From NCBI GenBank assembly GCA_031292055.1, contig JARLHV010000178.1, positions 1 to 54,900 of the forward strand: 54,900 nt of DNA. The letters run 5' to 3'. Positions within the stretch are counted from its first letter, which is position 1; every line of letters begins with the position of its first letter. Of this stretch, positions 8,653 to 16,497 are shown piece after piece. Under the pieces are notes generated by a model. It made no database searches, was not told the origin of the DNA, and saw only the letters and a program-made list of their open reading frames with translations. The translations under genes were made by a program, and so were the position numbers. The stretch is from Desulfosporosinus sp. (GTDB lineage: Bacteria; Bacillota; Desulfitobacteriia; Desulfitobacteriales; Desulfitobacteriaceae).

Positions 8653-9012
8653 GAAGATCTTATCCAAGTGGACACGAGAAAGAAAGTCCACTCTAAAAAC
8701 CTTGAAATTTCATGAACTACTGACGCCTTTGCAAAATACCACGAGATAGTGTAAGCTCTGAAGTACAGCCTAACCTCTTCGGATTAACAGTTTATTATAT
8801 TATAAAATAATGATATGATAAATAACAAGAGGGAGGTGAAAGTGATGCGCATGTTGGCTGAATTTTTCCCTGAATTTGTAGGAAATGGCACTTACCATGC
8901 GGGAAGCAGCGGGAGCCGATGACTGTTGGACTCATGACGTACTTGGAGATTGGCAGGAAATCATTGCGGGAAATATCAAATGTGATTGTGAAATATAAGG
9001 AGATTTGTCCAA
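8653..9012 (+). other. Gap with a possible frameshifted small gene (8845-8998)
   Basis: A strong ribosome site (GGGAGGTG, 8831-8838) precedes an ATG at 8845 that opens only 25 codons before a TGA at 8920-8922. An overlapping frame (ATG 8885 to TAA 8996-8998, 37 aa) continues with a cysteine-containing acidic tail ending CDCEI. Together they could be one ~50-codon gene with a frameshift, or two spurious frames. No family is recognised. The AT-rich stretch at 8790-8825 probably holds the promoter for the downstream redox gene. Confidence 0.3.
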
Positions 9013-9258
9013 ATGGAGATTAAAGTCTTAGGTACCGGCTGTAAGAAATGTAAACAATTGGAAGAATTAGTGAAAGAAGTCATCAAGGATACTAAGGTTG
9101 AGGCCGAGGTCATTAAAGTAACAGATATCCAAGCTATTGCGAAAGCTGGGATCATGCTTACACCTGGCCTGATGATCGATGGAAAGGTCAAATTTACAGG
9201 CAAAGTTCCTACTAAAGCAGATCTAGTGAAGCTGATTACTGAAAGTGCCTCAAACTAG
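9013..9258 (+). CDS. Thioredoxin-like redox-active disulfide protein
   Basis: 81 aa, thioredoxin/glutaredoxin-like fold of the redox-active disulfide protein 2 type. The active-site motif CKKC is at residues 10-13 and the cis-Pro motif is in LTPGLMIDG. Cytoplasmic dithiol-disulfide exchange is expected. Start ATG with AAGGAG nine bases upstream. In other anaerobes such proteins sit next to a predicted permease; none is intact here. Confidence 0.87.
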   Translation: MEIKVLGTGCKKCKQLEELVKEVIKDTKVEAEVIKVTDIQAIAKAGIMLTPGLMIDGKVKFTGKVPTKADLVKLITESASN

Positions 9259-9373
9259 TACTGAAAATTACTACAGAATTTGCTGGTAAATAATTAAATA
9301 CTTTCATAGTTGTTGTTGTGTGGAAATGGCAAAATATACTGAAGATAAATAATGCATATCTATACTAGAGAAG

Positions 9374-9414
9374 AGAGAATCTGCATTAATTAATCTAATG
9401 CAGATTCTCTTTTT
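9374..9414 (+). terminator. Rho-independent terminator
   Basis: A perfect 15-bp stem (9374-9388 with 9396-9410) has a 7-nt loop and is followed directly by TTTT. It ends the transcript of the thioredoxin-like gene. Confidence 0.9.
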
Positions 9415-9523
9415 GTCTAGAGGACAGGCAAATTGTTCCATTGTTTGTTATGTAGCTCTCTGTTAGTCTAACTAAGTGGGGAGATTTCTGTTTATTGCTA
9501 AGTTGATCTAAGGGGGAATAAAA

Positions 9524-10753
9524 GTGCAGCTATGGTCAGGCGAAAGCTTCTATAAGATAGGAGTTTTAAAAATCAGGCCCATATTTTTTAATATTCTTAT
9601 TCCAATTTTAATTTGTACATTCGTGCAGCCAGTTTATGCAGCGACGCCGCTTAATGATAACATTAGTGCTTTTAATAATGAGTCTAGTTCTCTTCAAGAT
9701 TCGACAAACATGCAGCAGCAACTAGAAACTACAGCAATAAGCCAGGCACAATCGATTCAAGAATCAATTGATGTGTTGAAAAGCGCTGTTGATCAAGATA
9801 ACTTAGCTATAGCGCAACACAAAGAAACCATAGCGAATTTAGATGAGGAGCAACAAAAATTAGCCGATCAGCAGAAGAAAGACACTGCTACTCTTGATAG
9901 CTACGTTAGAAATCAGTACACTAACGGAGATACTCCTTCTTTAACGTATGTTGGTTGGTTGGTAAGTTCGACAAGCATTGGAGACTTGATCAATCGATAT
10001 AGCTATGTTGATACAATTCTTAACTTCTATCGAGATCTTAGAGCCAAGATAACCACAAATTCCGAGCTAATCAAGACAAAGCGCAGCTTGGAACAAGATG
10101 AAACAAAAAAGCTAACCGATGGGGTACAATCTAAGCAGCAACTCATAGACGGCCTGAGTGTCGCGCTAGCAAAGCAGGCTGAATTACTTAATTCGATTAC
10201 TAATGATGAAACAACTATGCCAACTCAAAGTCGAGGTCAGGAAACTATGAGCGAAACTGAACGCTTAATTGCTGCTGAACAACTTCAAGCTCAACTAGCT
10301 ACCCAAGCAAAATACCAGCAGTTACTGGCGTCCGAGCTGAGCTCAGATAGCTTACAGGGAACATTCAGCGCCCCTGTTAAATTAAATGGACAGGTAGGAC
10401 AATTATTTTCCTTTGCCTCAACGTTTCTTGGCGTACCTTATACTTGGGGAGGAACCTATCCGCAATTTGATTGTTCAAGCTATGTACAGTATGTCTATGG
10501 ACACTTTGGGATCAGCCTTAGTAGGGTGACTTGGGATCAATATAATGAAGGACAGAGTGTGTCTAGAGATAATTTGCGAGCTGGGGATTTGGTTTTCTTT
10601 ACAACCTATCAGGCAGGCCCATCTCACGTCGGTATTTATGTAGGTAATGGTATAATGATTGATTCATCAAATAGTGGTGTTTCCTACGCTAGTATAAATA
10701 GTGATTATTGGTCCAGTAGATATTATGGTGCAAGACGCGTGATTGCTCAGTAA
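9524..10753 (+). CDS. NlpC/P60 peptidoglycan hydrolase with N-terminal coiled coil
   Basis: 409 aa, GTG start behind AAGGGGG. A signal peptide (hydrophobic about residues 20-38, ending PVYA-A) sends it outside. The middle (about 50-290) is heptad-like and Gln/Leu-rich, resembling the coiled coil of CwlO/PcsB-type hydrolases that FtsEX controls in relatives. The C-terminal ~120 residues are an NlpC/P60 domain with catalytic Cys317 (FDCSSY) and His368 (SHVG). It is expected to be a DL-endopeptidase cutting peptidoglycan stem peptides during growth or division. It stands alone between two terminators. Confidence 0.9.
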   Translation: MQLWSGESFYKIGVLKIRPIFFNILIPILICTFVQPVYAATPLNDNISAFNNESSSLQDSTNMQQQLETTAISQAQSIQESIDVLKSAVDQDNLAIAQHKETIANLDEEQQKLADQQKKDTATLDSYVRNQYTNGDTPSLTYVGWLVSSTSIGDLINRYSYVDTILNFYRDLRAKITTNSELIKTKRSLEQDETKKLTDGVQSKQQLIDGLSVALAKQAELLNSITNDETTMPTQSRGQETMSETERLIAAEQLQAQLATQAKYQQLLASELSSDSLQGTFSAPVKLNGQVGQLFSFASTFLGVPYTWGGTYPQFDCSSYVQYVYGHFGISLSRVTWDQYNEGQSVSRDNLRAGDLVFFTTYQAGPSHVGIYVGNGIMIDSSNSGVSYASINSDYWSSRYYGARRVIAQ

Positions 10754-10777
10754 TACAGTATTTTCTCAATAAGCATG

Positions 10778-10819
10778 AACTTAAGGGATTAAGTCTTGAG
10801 TTTAATCCCTTAAGTTTAT
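10778..10819 (+). terminator. Terminator after the NlpC/P60 gene
   Basis: A perfect 15-bp stem (10778-10792 with 10802-10816) has a 9-nt loop, followed by TATCTAATT. A stable stem with a poor U-tract. Confidence 0.75.
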
Positions 10820-10829
10820 CTAATTCCGG

Positions 10830-10860
10830 GACACCCACTTCTTTAAGTGGGTGTCCTTTA
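10830..10860. terminator. Second hairpin, probably bidirectional terminator
   Basis: A perfect 11-bp GC-rich stem (10830-10840 with 10845-10855) has a CTTT loop and is followed by CTTTATT. It lies between the converging NlpC/P60 and DinB genes and can serve both. Confidence 0.7.
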
Positions 10861-10928
10861 TTCTACTGCGGTGGAGTTAGACTCTCCCACCGAAGTCGCG
10901 ATGTTCAGCTTTAGCGTAAGCGAGTTCA

Positions 10929-11432
10929 CTATACCAAAGGAGGTTTCATGCCTAAGTGGCTCCAATCTTCTCGAGAAGGCCCCATAATGCCAGGTACTAT
11001 AAGCCCTGCCTGTCTCATGAGTACCGTCATTTGCCCCCGATGATGGATTTCATGATTAATCAGAGCAGTTAGGGTGGCGCCAATGGTCCAGGTTTGTCCA
11101 TACATAGGTCGCTCTTCAAAAAGAGTTTGATCATTCCACTGATTAGTGATTGCGGTTAGCATTGCCTTGCTGACTTCTCTGTAAGAATCGGCAATAATTT
11201 TAGCGGTATTCGGGAGAGGTGCGTCCTCTTTGATGCTTTCGAAAACTAAACCAGTTTTTGAAAGCATCTCAGGGATAGTAGTGACGATATGCCAAGCAAT
11301 TCGTCCGAGAGTGCGATCACTGGTAGTGACGGGTTGTTTGAGGGAATCATCGGTTAAGGCTGCTAAGATGCGTTGAGTTGATTCTGCTTCTTCTTCCCAA
11401 GTACTGAAAAATGCAGCTAATGAAGAAATCAT
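10929..11432 (-). CDS. DinB family protein
   Basis: 167-aa four-helix-bundle protein of the DinB/YfiT superfamily, possible metal-dependent thiol transferases. The three metal-binding histidines are seen as His48 in AWHIV and the pair in NHEIHHRGQM. The latter motif is typical of the family. Bacillithiol-dependent transferases belong to this superfamily, which fits the bshB2/yojF pair earlier in the window, but no substrate can be named. Monocistronic, with a GGAGG site before the ATG. Confidence 0.85.
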   Translation of the reverse strand: MISSLAAFFSTWEEEAESTQRILAALTDDSLKQPVTTSDRTLGRIAWHIVTTIPEMLSKTGLVFESIKEDAPLPNTAKIIADSYREVSKAMLTAITNQWNDQTLFEERPMYGQTWTIGATLTALINHEIHHRGQMTVLMRQAGLIVPGIMGPSREDWSHLGMKPPLV

Positions 11433-11730
11433 TCTGTAAACCTCCTAAGTATTAACCAAAATCAATCCAGTTAGGTTTAATAAAACCATTCTTATTAAAA
11501 ATTGTCAATGTCTTATCGCATTCTGCTATAATTTGTTCTAACGACTTGCTGTTAGGTGATGTCATAGTTCCGCATAAATCCACGTATATTATCTCATTTT
11601 AAATTAAAATGTTGTATTGTGATCGTATATAATACTTATAGTAAAATCTGTCGTTATAAATGTTGAATTTTTGTTAGCTTTATGTTAAATTTACCTAGGA
11701 CTTAGTTTCCTAGGCATAGATTTAATTTAA

Positions 11731-11820
11731 TACCCCGCGATAAAGGCAAACTCAGTGAGAACTGAGGACGCAAAGCCACGGATCTCCTGCTTTAGGTATG
11801 GAAGATGGCCGGGTTACCAA
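11731..11820 (+). ncRNA. Cyclic di-GMP-I riboswitch (GEMM-I)
   Basis: The aptamer hallmarks are present in order: GGCAAAC, a short hairpin (CTCAGT/ACTGAG), GGACGCAAAGCC, a second variable hairpin, then GCCGGGTTACC closing the conserved tertiary contact. These match the GEMM-I consensus that binds c-di-GMP. It lies about 95 bases upstream of the chemoreceptor gene on the same strand, and a terminator-like hairpin follows the aptamer, so c-di-GMP is expected to control transcription into that gene. Confidence 0.93.
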
Positions 11821-11832
11821 ACTTAGACTTGT

Positions 11833-11860
11833 CGCCGATCATTGATTTTGGCGTTTTTTT
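11833..11860 (+). terminator. Riboswitch expression-platform terminator
   Basis: CGCC (11833-11836) pairs with GGCG (11850-11853), extended by a G-T and an A-T pair, and is followed by seven T residues. It sits between the c-di-GMP aptamer and the chemoreceptor start, the usual position for an on/off terminator. The direction of the switch cannot be decided by eye. Confidence 0.65.
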
Positions 11861-11915
11861 GTTTTATGAAAAGAAAATTCGTTACGAACTATTAACTTTT
11901 GGGGAGGGATAAACC

Positions 11916-13655
11916 GTGAATGATAAAGTAACTACGCCAAAGTCTGAGATAAACTTTGGAATACGAATTAAACTACTCTTGGGTTTTTTTGTTGTTCTGC
12001 TTCTGACTCTATTTGTAGGGGGCGTAGGTTATTACGGGGTTTACAAGATCGATTTGAGTACGGAAGATTTAGGGGGGCATTGGTCTAAAGCAAATATAGG
12101 ATTGGCAAAGGTATTTGCAGATACTGAAGACACTCGGCGTACTCTGCTGTTAGGATTTACGATGCGTGATGATTCGAAAGAATTTCAGGCCAGCAAAGCG
12201 AATTTTATGAACTTTAATATTCAGTGGGAGAAGGATTTTGTTTCATATACTAACTATGTAACAAGTGCCCAGGGAAAAGTAAGAACCGCATCAATTCAGA
12301 AATCATATACTAGCTATTTGGCAGATGCTAATCAGGTCTGGAAATTAACGGAAGCAGGACAGGCGGTCGAGGCCCGTCCTATATTAACCCAAAAGAGCAA
12401 AGACAGCTTTGAAATGGTTCTCAATGATATGTATGCTCAAATGGAGTTTCAGGATCAAGGAGGGTCCCAAGCCCTTGAAGCTGCTCATAGTACGGAAAAT
12501 TCGGTTATGAGGCTGCTTATCATTATTATTATACTGGCCCTGATCGTGGGGGCAATTTTAGCAGTTGCGTTAGCTCGACATATTAGCCGACCTCTTGTAG
12601 AGGTGACGAAAGTTGCTCAATCGGTGGCTAATAGGGACTTAAACGTTACTATGCCTGATATTAAAAATAGAGACGAAATCGGTGTTTTATCCCGAGCAGT
12701 CGGTCAGATGGTAGTTTCACTACGAGAAGTTATCGGGGAAGTTCTAATTCAGTCAGAGAATGTAGCAGCAACGAGCCAGGAACTATCGGCTGCGGCAGAG
12801 GAAGCAACTGCTGCAAGTGGACAGGTTTCAGATACTATAGCTCAACTCGCAGCTGGCGCAACGGATCAAGCAATCTCTGTCGGCGATACCGTTAGAGTCA
12901 TTGAAGAGCTATCGGCAAGTGCCCAACAGGTTGCAGCGAATGCAGAAATCGTTAGTCAAAGTAGTGGCAAGGCAGCACGGGCTGCTGAATTGGGAGCTCT
13001 CCAGGCAGAAAATGCAGTGCAAAAAATCGAAGAAATCCGACAAGTTTCAGCCCAAACAGGCGAAGTTATTGCTCAGTTGGGTGATCAATCCAAGCAGATC
13101 GGGCAGATTGTGGATGTGATTAAAGGAATTGCCGATCAAACGAATTTATTAGCTCTCAATGCAGCGATTGAGGCCGCACGGGCAGGCGAACAAGGGCGAG
13201 GTTTTGCTGTTGTAGCTGAAGAGGTAAGAAAGCTAGCGGAACAATCATCGATATCTGCAGCGCAAATCGCAACTCTAATCGGTAATATTCAGCGCGAAAC
13301 AGAACGTGCCGTCGGAGTTATGGAGAAGGGGAAAGTTGAAGTGGCCTCAGGAGTCGAGGCGGTTAATTTAGCCGGGCATTCCTTTCAAACCATTGTTGAG
13401 GAGGTCAATACTGTTGTTGAGCAGATTCGCATGGTGACTGCAGCATCACAACAAATGGCCAGTGGAACTGCCCAAACGGTTAATTCTGTCGAAAGTATTG
13501 GGGTTGTCGCTGAACAAACCGCCGCGAGTTCGCAAGAAGTTTCCGCCGTTTCGGAGGAACAAGCTGCCACAATGGTCTCGGTGAGTCAATCAGCAGAAGC
13601 CTTGGCTAAGCTCGGAGAAACTCTATCACTGGTTGTAAGCAAATTCAAAGTTTAA
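11916..13655 (+). CDS. Methyl-accepting chemotaxis protein
   Basis: 579 aa, GTG start behind GGGGAGGG. Membrane segment 1 at about 20-42, an extracytoplasmic helical sensor domain (four-helix-bundle type, about 43-200), membrane segment 2 at about 201-222, HAMP (about 223-275), then a full signalling coiled coil. The conserved hairpin tip with [20 protein letters not shown] lies near residues 403-422. It signals to CheA/CheW, none of which are in the window. It is preceded by a c-di-GMP-I riboswitch, so receptor level should follow cellular c-di-GMP. Ends at a strong terminator. Confidence 0.95.
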   Translation: MNDKVTTPKSEINFGIRIKLLLGFFVVLLLTLFVGGVGYYGVYKIDLSTEDLGGHWSKANIGLAKVFADTEDTRRTLLLGFTMRDDSKEFQASKANFMNFNIQWEKDFVSYTNYVTSAQGKVRTASIQKSYTSYLADANQVWKLTEAGQAVEARPILTQKSKDSFEMVLNDMYAQMEFQDQGGSQALEAAHSTENSVMRLLIIIIILALIVGAILAVALARHISRPLVEVTKVAQSVANRDLNVTMPDIKNRDEIGVLSRAVGQMVVSLREVIGEVLIQSENVAATSQELSAAAEEATAASGQVSDTIAQLAAGATDQAISVGDTVRVIEELSASAQQVAANAEIVSQSSGKAARAAELGALQAENAVQKIEEIRQVSAQTGEVIAQLGDQSKQIGQIVDVIKGIADQTNLLALNAAIEAARAGEQGRGFAVVAEEVRKLAEQSSISAAQIATLIGNIQRETERAVGVMEKGKVEVASGVEAVNLAGHSFQTIVEEVNTVVEQIRMVTAASQQMASGTAQTVNSVESIGVVAEQTAASSQEVSAVSEEQAATMVSVSQSAEALAKLGETLSLVVSKFKV

Positions 13656-13707
13656 TTAGCGACGTTCAACCCAAGCTCAAATACATAAATACCTATGGTA
13701 AGAAAAT

Positions 13708-13764
13708 AAAACGATAAGATTGGGATTTCCTCTCATCATGAGGTCTCCTGAGCTTATCGTTTTT
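13708..13764 (+). terminator. Terminator after the chemoreceptor gene
   Basis: An 11-bp stem (13708-13718 with 13753-13763) ends in a T-run. The 34-nt loop contains a smaller CTCATCATGAG-type hairpin. Confidence 0.8.
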
Positions 13765-13879
13765 AATAGTGTCCTGCTCTATTACTTTTTCCGACTATGT
13801 CAATCACAGTTCAAATATATGACACAACTATTATTTGTATTAATGATAGAATGAAGAAAGTTGAGTGGGAGGTGTGATT

Positions 13880-14572
13880 TTGAACAAGTATCTACTAATT
13901 GTCGATGATAATGAAGGTATTCTCGATATATTAAAAACTTATGTCAGTAAAGAAGGCTTTGTGCCTCTGATTGCACATGATGGTGAAGAGGCCTTGCGAA
14001 AATTCACAGACTATAGACCACTACTTTTGCTGCTCGATGTTATGATGCCCAAGAAGGACGGTTTTACGGTTTGCCGGGAAATTAGGCAAAGTTCAAATGT
14101 GCCAATCATAATGATTACTGCCAAAGGAGAAGATGGGGATCGCATCATGGGGCTCGATATCGGGGCGGATGACTATATTGTGAAGCCTTTCAGCCCGAAA
14201 GAAGTCATGGCTCGAATCCGTGCTGTCTTAAGGCGTCTCGATATTTCAGAGGATCAGAGCAAAGATATTATCTGTCATCCAGGCTTGAAAATCAACCTTT
14301 CGGACTATGACGTGATAATTAATGATCAATCGATAAACCTTACTAAGAAGGAAATCGAAATTTTATGGATTCTGGCAGCCAACCCTGGAAAGGTTTTCTC
14401 ACGGGATAACCTTTTAAACAGCGTGTGGGGCTACGAGTATTTCGGGGATGCTCGTACGGTAGATACCCATATCAAGAGGCTGAGGTCAAAACTAAACATT
14501 CCTGAAACTTTTAGTTGGGATATAAAAACTATCTGGGGCGTAGGGTATAAATTTGAGGTAAAACATGTTTAA
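13880..14572 (+). CDS. OmpR/PhoB family response regulator
   Basis: About 230 aa from the TTG at 13880; GGGAGGTG at 13867-13874 is well placed for this start and would lie inside the gene if the GTG at 13865 were used. The receiver domain has the acidic pair DD in IVDDNEG, phosphoacceptor Asp in LLLLDVMMPKKDG, Thr in MITAKGE and Lys in VKPFSP. The C-terminal winged helix shows LTKKEIEILW and the RTVDTHIKRLRSKL recognition region. The kinase gene starts inside its last codons (8-bp overlap), so they form one two-component system. Target genes are unknown. Confidence 0.93.
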   Translation: MNKYLLIVDDNEGILDILKTYVSKEGFVPLIAHDGEEALRKFTDYRPLLLLLDVMMPKKDGFTVCREIRQSSNVPIIMITAKGEDGDRIMGLDIGADDYIVKPFSPKEVMARIRAVLRRLDISEDQSKDIICHPGLKINLSDYDVIINDQSINLTKKEIEILWILAANPGKVFSRDNLLNSVWGYEYFGDARTVDTHIKRLRSKLNIPETFSWDIKTIWGVGYKFEVKHV

Positions 14573-16430
14573 GAAAAGAATCGCCTTCAAATTAACGGCG
14601 GGTTTTGTAGTCATAGTGCTTATATCCATGTTAACTATAGGAATATTCTTTATTCAGATGTTTAGGCAATATGCCTTCGAGAGCCGTGAGAAAATAATGT
14701 TGGCAAGTGCACGAAGCATCTCAGAAGTTGTGGCAGAGTACATGCAAAGCAATCAAATTACCAACGGAAATAGTTCGAATGATCTCAATGGTCCAATGCG
14801 GGGTTTCGGCGGCTATATGCGTTCTCTGGATACCCTTACAGAGTCAAAAGTATGGATTACCGACAGTCAAGGAAATCTTGCCAGAATTTCTGGAATGGGG
14901 CAAGGTTTGGGGATTGGACAAGGGAAAGGCTTAGGGGTAGGAGGCGGGAAGGGACAAGGTTACTTCAAAAGCTCAGAGCCCCTGCCTAAGGAGGCTGAAA
15001 ATGTAATTCAAGAGGTTTTATCAGGTGAAGAATCCGTCAGCGAAAGTTTTAGCAGTGTTTACAACGAAGCTACTCTAACCGTGGGCGTTCCGGTCATTGA
15101 TTCCAAGCATTTAATCATTGGTTCGGTACTTCTTCTTTCTCCTGTAACAGGGGTTACTGAAACGCTGAATAGAGCAGTAAATATTTTAGTGATCAGTCTT
15201 CTTTTGGCACTGATTCTTGCCGTCGCCTTGGGTATTTTCTATTCCCTACTCTTTACCCGTCCGTTGAAAGCCATGAACCGCACTGCCCTGGAAATTACGC
15301 GGGGAAATTATTCAGTAAGAACAGGTATTGAGCGCCAGGATGAATTGGGACAGCTCGGAAATTCGCTTGACCTTCTGGCTTCCGAGCTGGGTTCGACAAT
15401 CAACCAGCTTTTTCAGGAAAAAGGAAAACTTAAGGATATAATATCAAGTATCTCAGAAGGAATCATTGCCTTTGACCCAAACCATATGCCAATAAACGTC
15501 AATTCTGCTCTAGCGGAAATTATGAATAGACCTCAGCCTTATTTACAGGAAGATGTCGAAAAAGACCTCAGTAATTTAGATATAGAAGGCCAGCTAGCTA
15601 GAGTTATGGAAGAAAAGAAGTCCTTGCAAATGCTGAAAGATTGGGTGGGTAAAAAGCTGATGTTTACCATTTCACCCATTATGGATAACCATGGAACGGT
15701 AACCGGAAGTGTTGCGTTGGTTCAGGATATCAGTGAAAGTGAGCGTCTTGAACAACTACGTCGGGATTTTATAGCAAATGTGTCTCATGAATTTCGCACT
15801 CCACTGACTGTCATCCATGGTTCCCTTGAAGCGTTACTGGACGGTACAGTTGAAAAAAGCGAGGATATTAAGCGCTATCACCTGAGGATGCTTTCAGAAA
15901 CGCGTGGGTTGGAGCGTTTGGTAGGAGATCTTTTGGAGCTATCCCGTCTTCAATCCGGAAAAATCACCATTAATAAAGAACTAATTCATATCCACAGCCT
16001 TCTTGCGGACGTGCTAAAAAGTTTTCAGACTATTGCCGAGAAAAAAGAGATTAAAATCAAGTATCACGCTGAACAAGAAGTGCCACCCTTTCGAGGTGAT
16101 TACGACCGATTGCGTCAACTATTTATAATATTCTTAGACAATGCCCTTAAATATTCGCCGCAAAATACCAAGGTGTCTGTTGAAACGAGCCTACTTGAGA
16201 ATAATATGCTCTCGATCATAATTCGTGACGAAGGATACGGTATTGCTGCAGATGAATTAACACGGATTTGGGACCGTTTTTACAAAGTGGATAAATCCCG
16301 CCAAGGAAATAGTACCGGACTGGGTCTTGCTATTGCTAAGCACTTAATTGAACTTCATGCTGGGACGGTCTCTGTTCAAAGCGAGCTTGAAAAGGGTACT
16401 CTAATTGAGATAAAGCTGCCCTTAGTCTAA
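14565..16430 (+). CDS. Sensor histidine kinase (HAMP-PAS-HisKA-HATPase)
   Basis: 621 aa. Membrane segment 1 (about 10-30), an extracytoplasmic region to about residue 205, membrane segment 2 (about 206-228), HAMP (about 229-282), a PAS-like domain (about 290-395), H-box FIANVSHEFRTPLT with the phosphoacceptor His near 408, N-box LDNALKYSP, and G-boxes DEGYGIA and GLGLAIAKH. Architecture resembles PhoR/ResE/WalK. The extracytoplasmic region carries an unusual Gly/Gln/Lys-rich stretch around residues 109-132 with repeated GxGxGKG units. Overlaps the regulator gene by 8 bp. Confidence 0.93.
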   Translation: MFKKRIAFKLTAGFVVIVLISMLTIGIFFIQMFRQYAFESREKIMLASARSISEVVAEYMQSNQITNGNSSNDLNGPMRGFGGYMRSLDTLTESKVWITDSQGNLARISGMGQGLGIGQGKGLGVGGGKGQGYFKSSEPLPKEAENVIQEVLSGEESVSESFSSVYNEATLTVGVPVIDSKHLIIGSVLLLSPVTGVTETLNRAVNILVISLLLALILAVALGIFYSLLFTRPLKAMNRTALEITRGNYSVRTGIERQDELGQLGNSLDLLASELGSTINQLFQEKGKLKDIISSISEGIIAFDPNHMPINVNSALAEIMNRPQPYLQEDVEKDLSNLDIEGQLARVMEEKKSLQMLKDWVGKKLMFTISPIMDNHGTVTGSVALVQDISESERLEQLRRDFIANVSHEFRTPLTVIHGSLEALLDGTVEKSEDIKRYHLRMLSETRGLERLVGDLLELSRLQSGKITINKELIHIHSLLADVLKSFQTIAEKKEIKIKYHAEQEVPPFRGDYDRLRQLFIIFLDNALKYSPQNTKVSVETSLLENNMLSIIIRDEGYGIAADELTRIWDRFYKVDKSRQGNSTGLGLAIAKHLIELHAGTVSVQSELEKGTLIEIKLPLV

Positions 16431-16497
16431 GTTAGGTATTATGCTTGCTGTTGCTTTTCAGTACTTAGTGCAGTGAACGCCAACAACTCTGCGATTA

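Noticed and set aside
8674..8705. AGTGGA/TCCACT hairpin after the rlmN-linked gene as a terminator
   Set aside because: Only a 6-bp stem with a long loop and no T-run.
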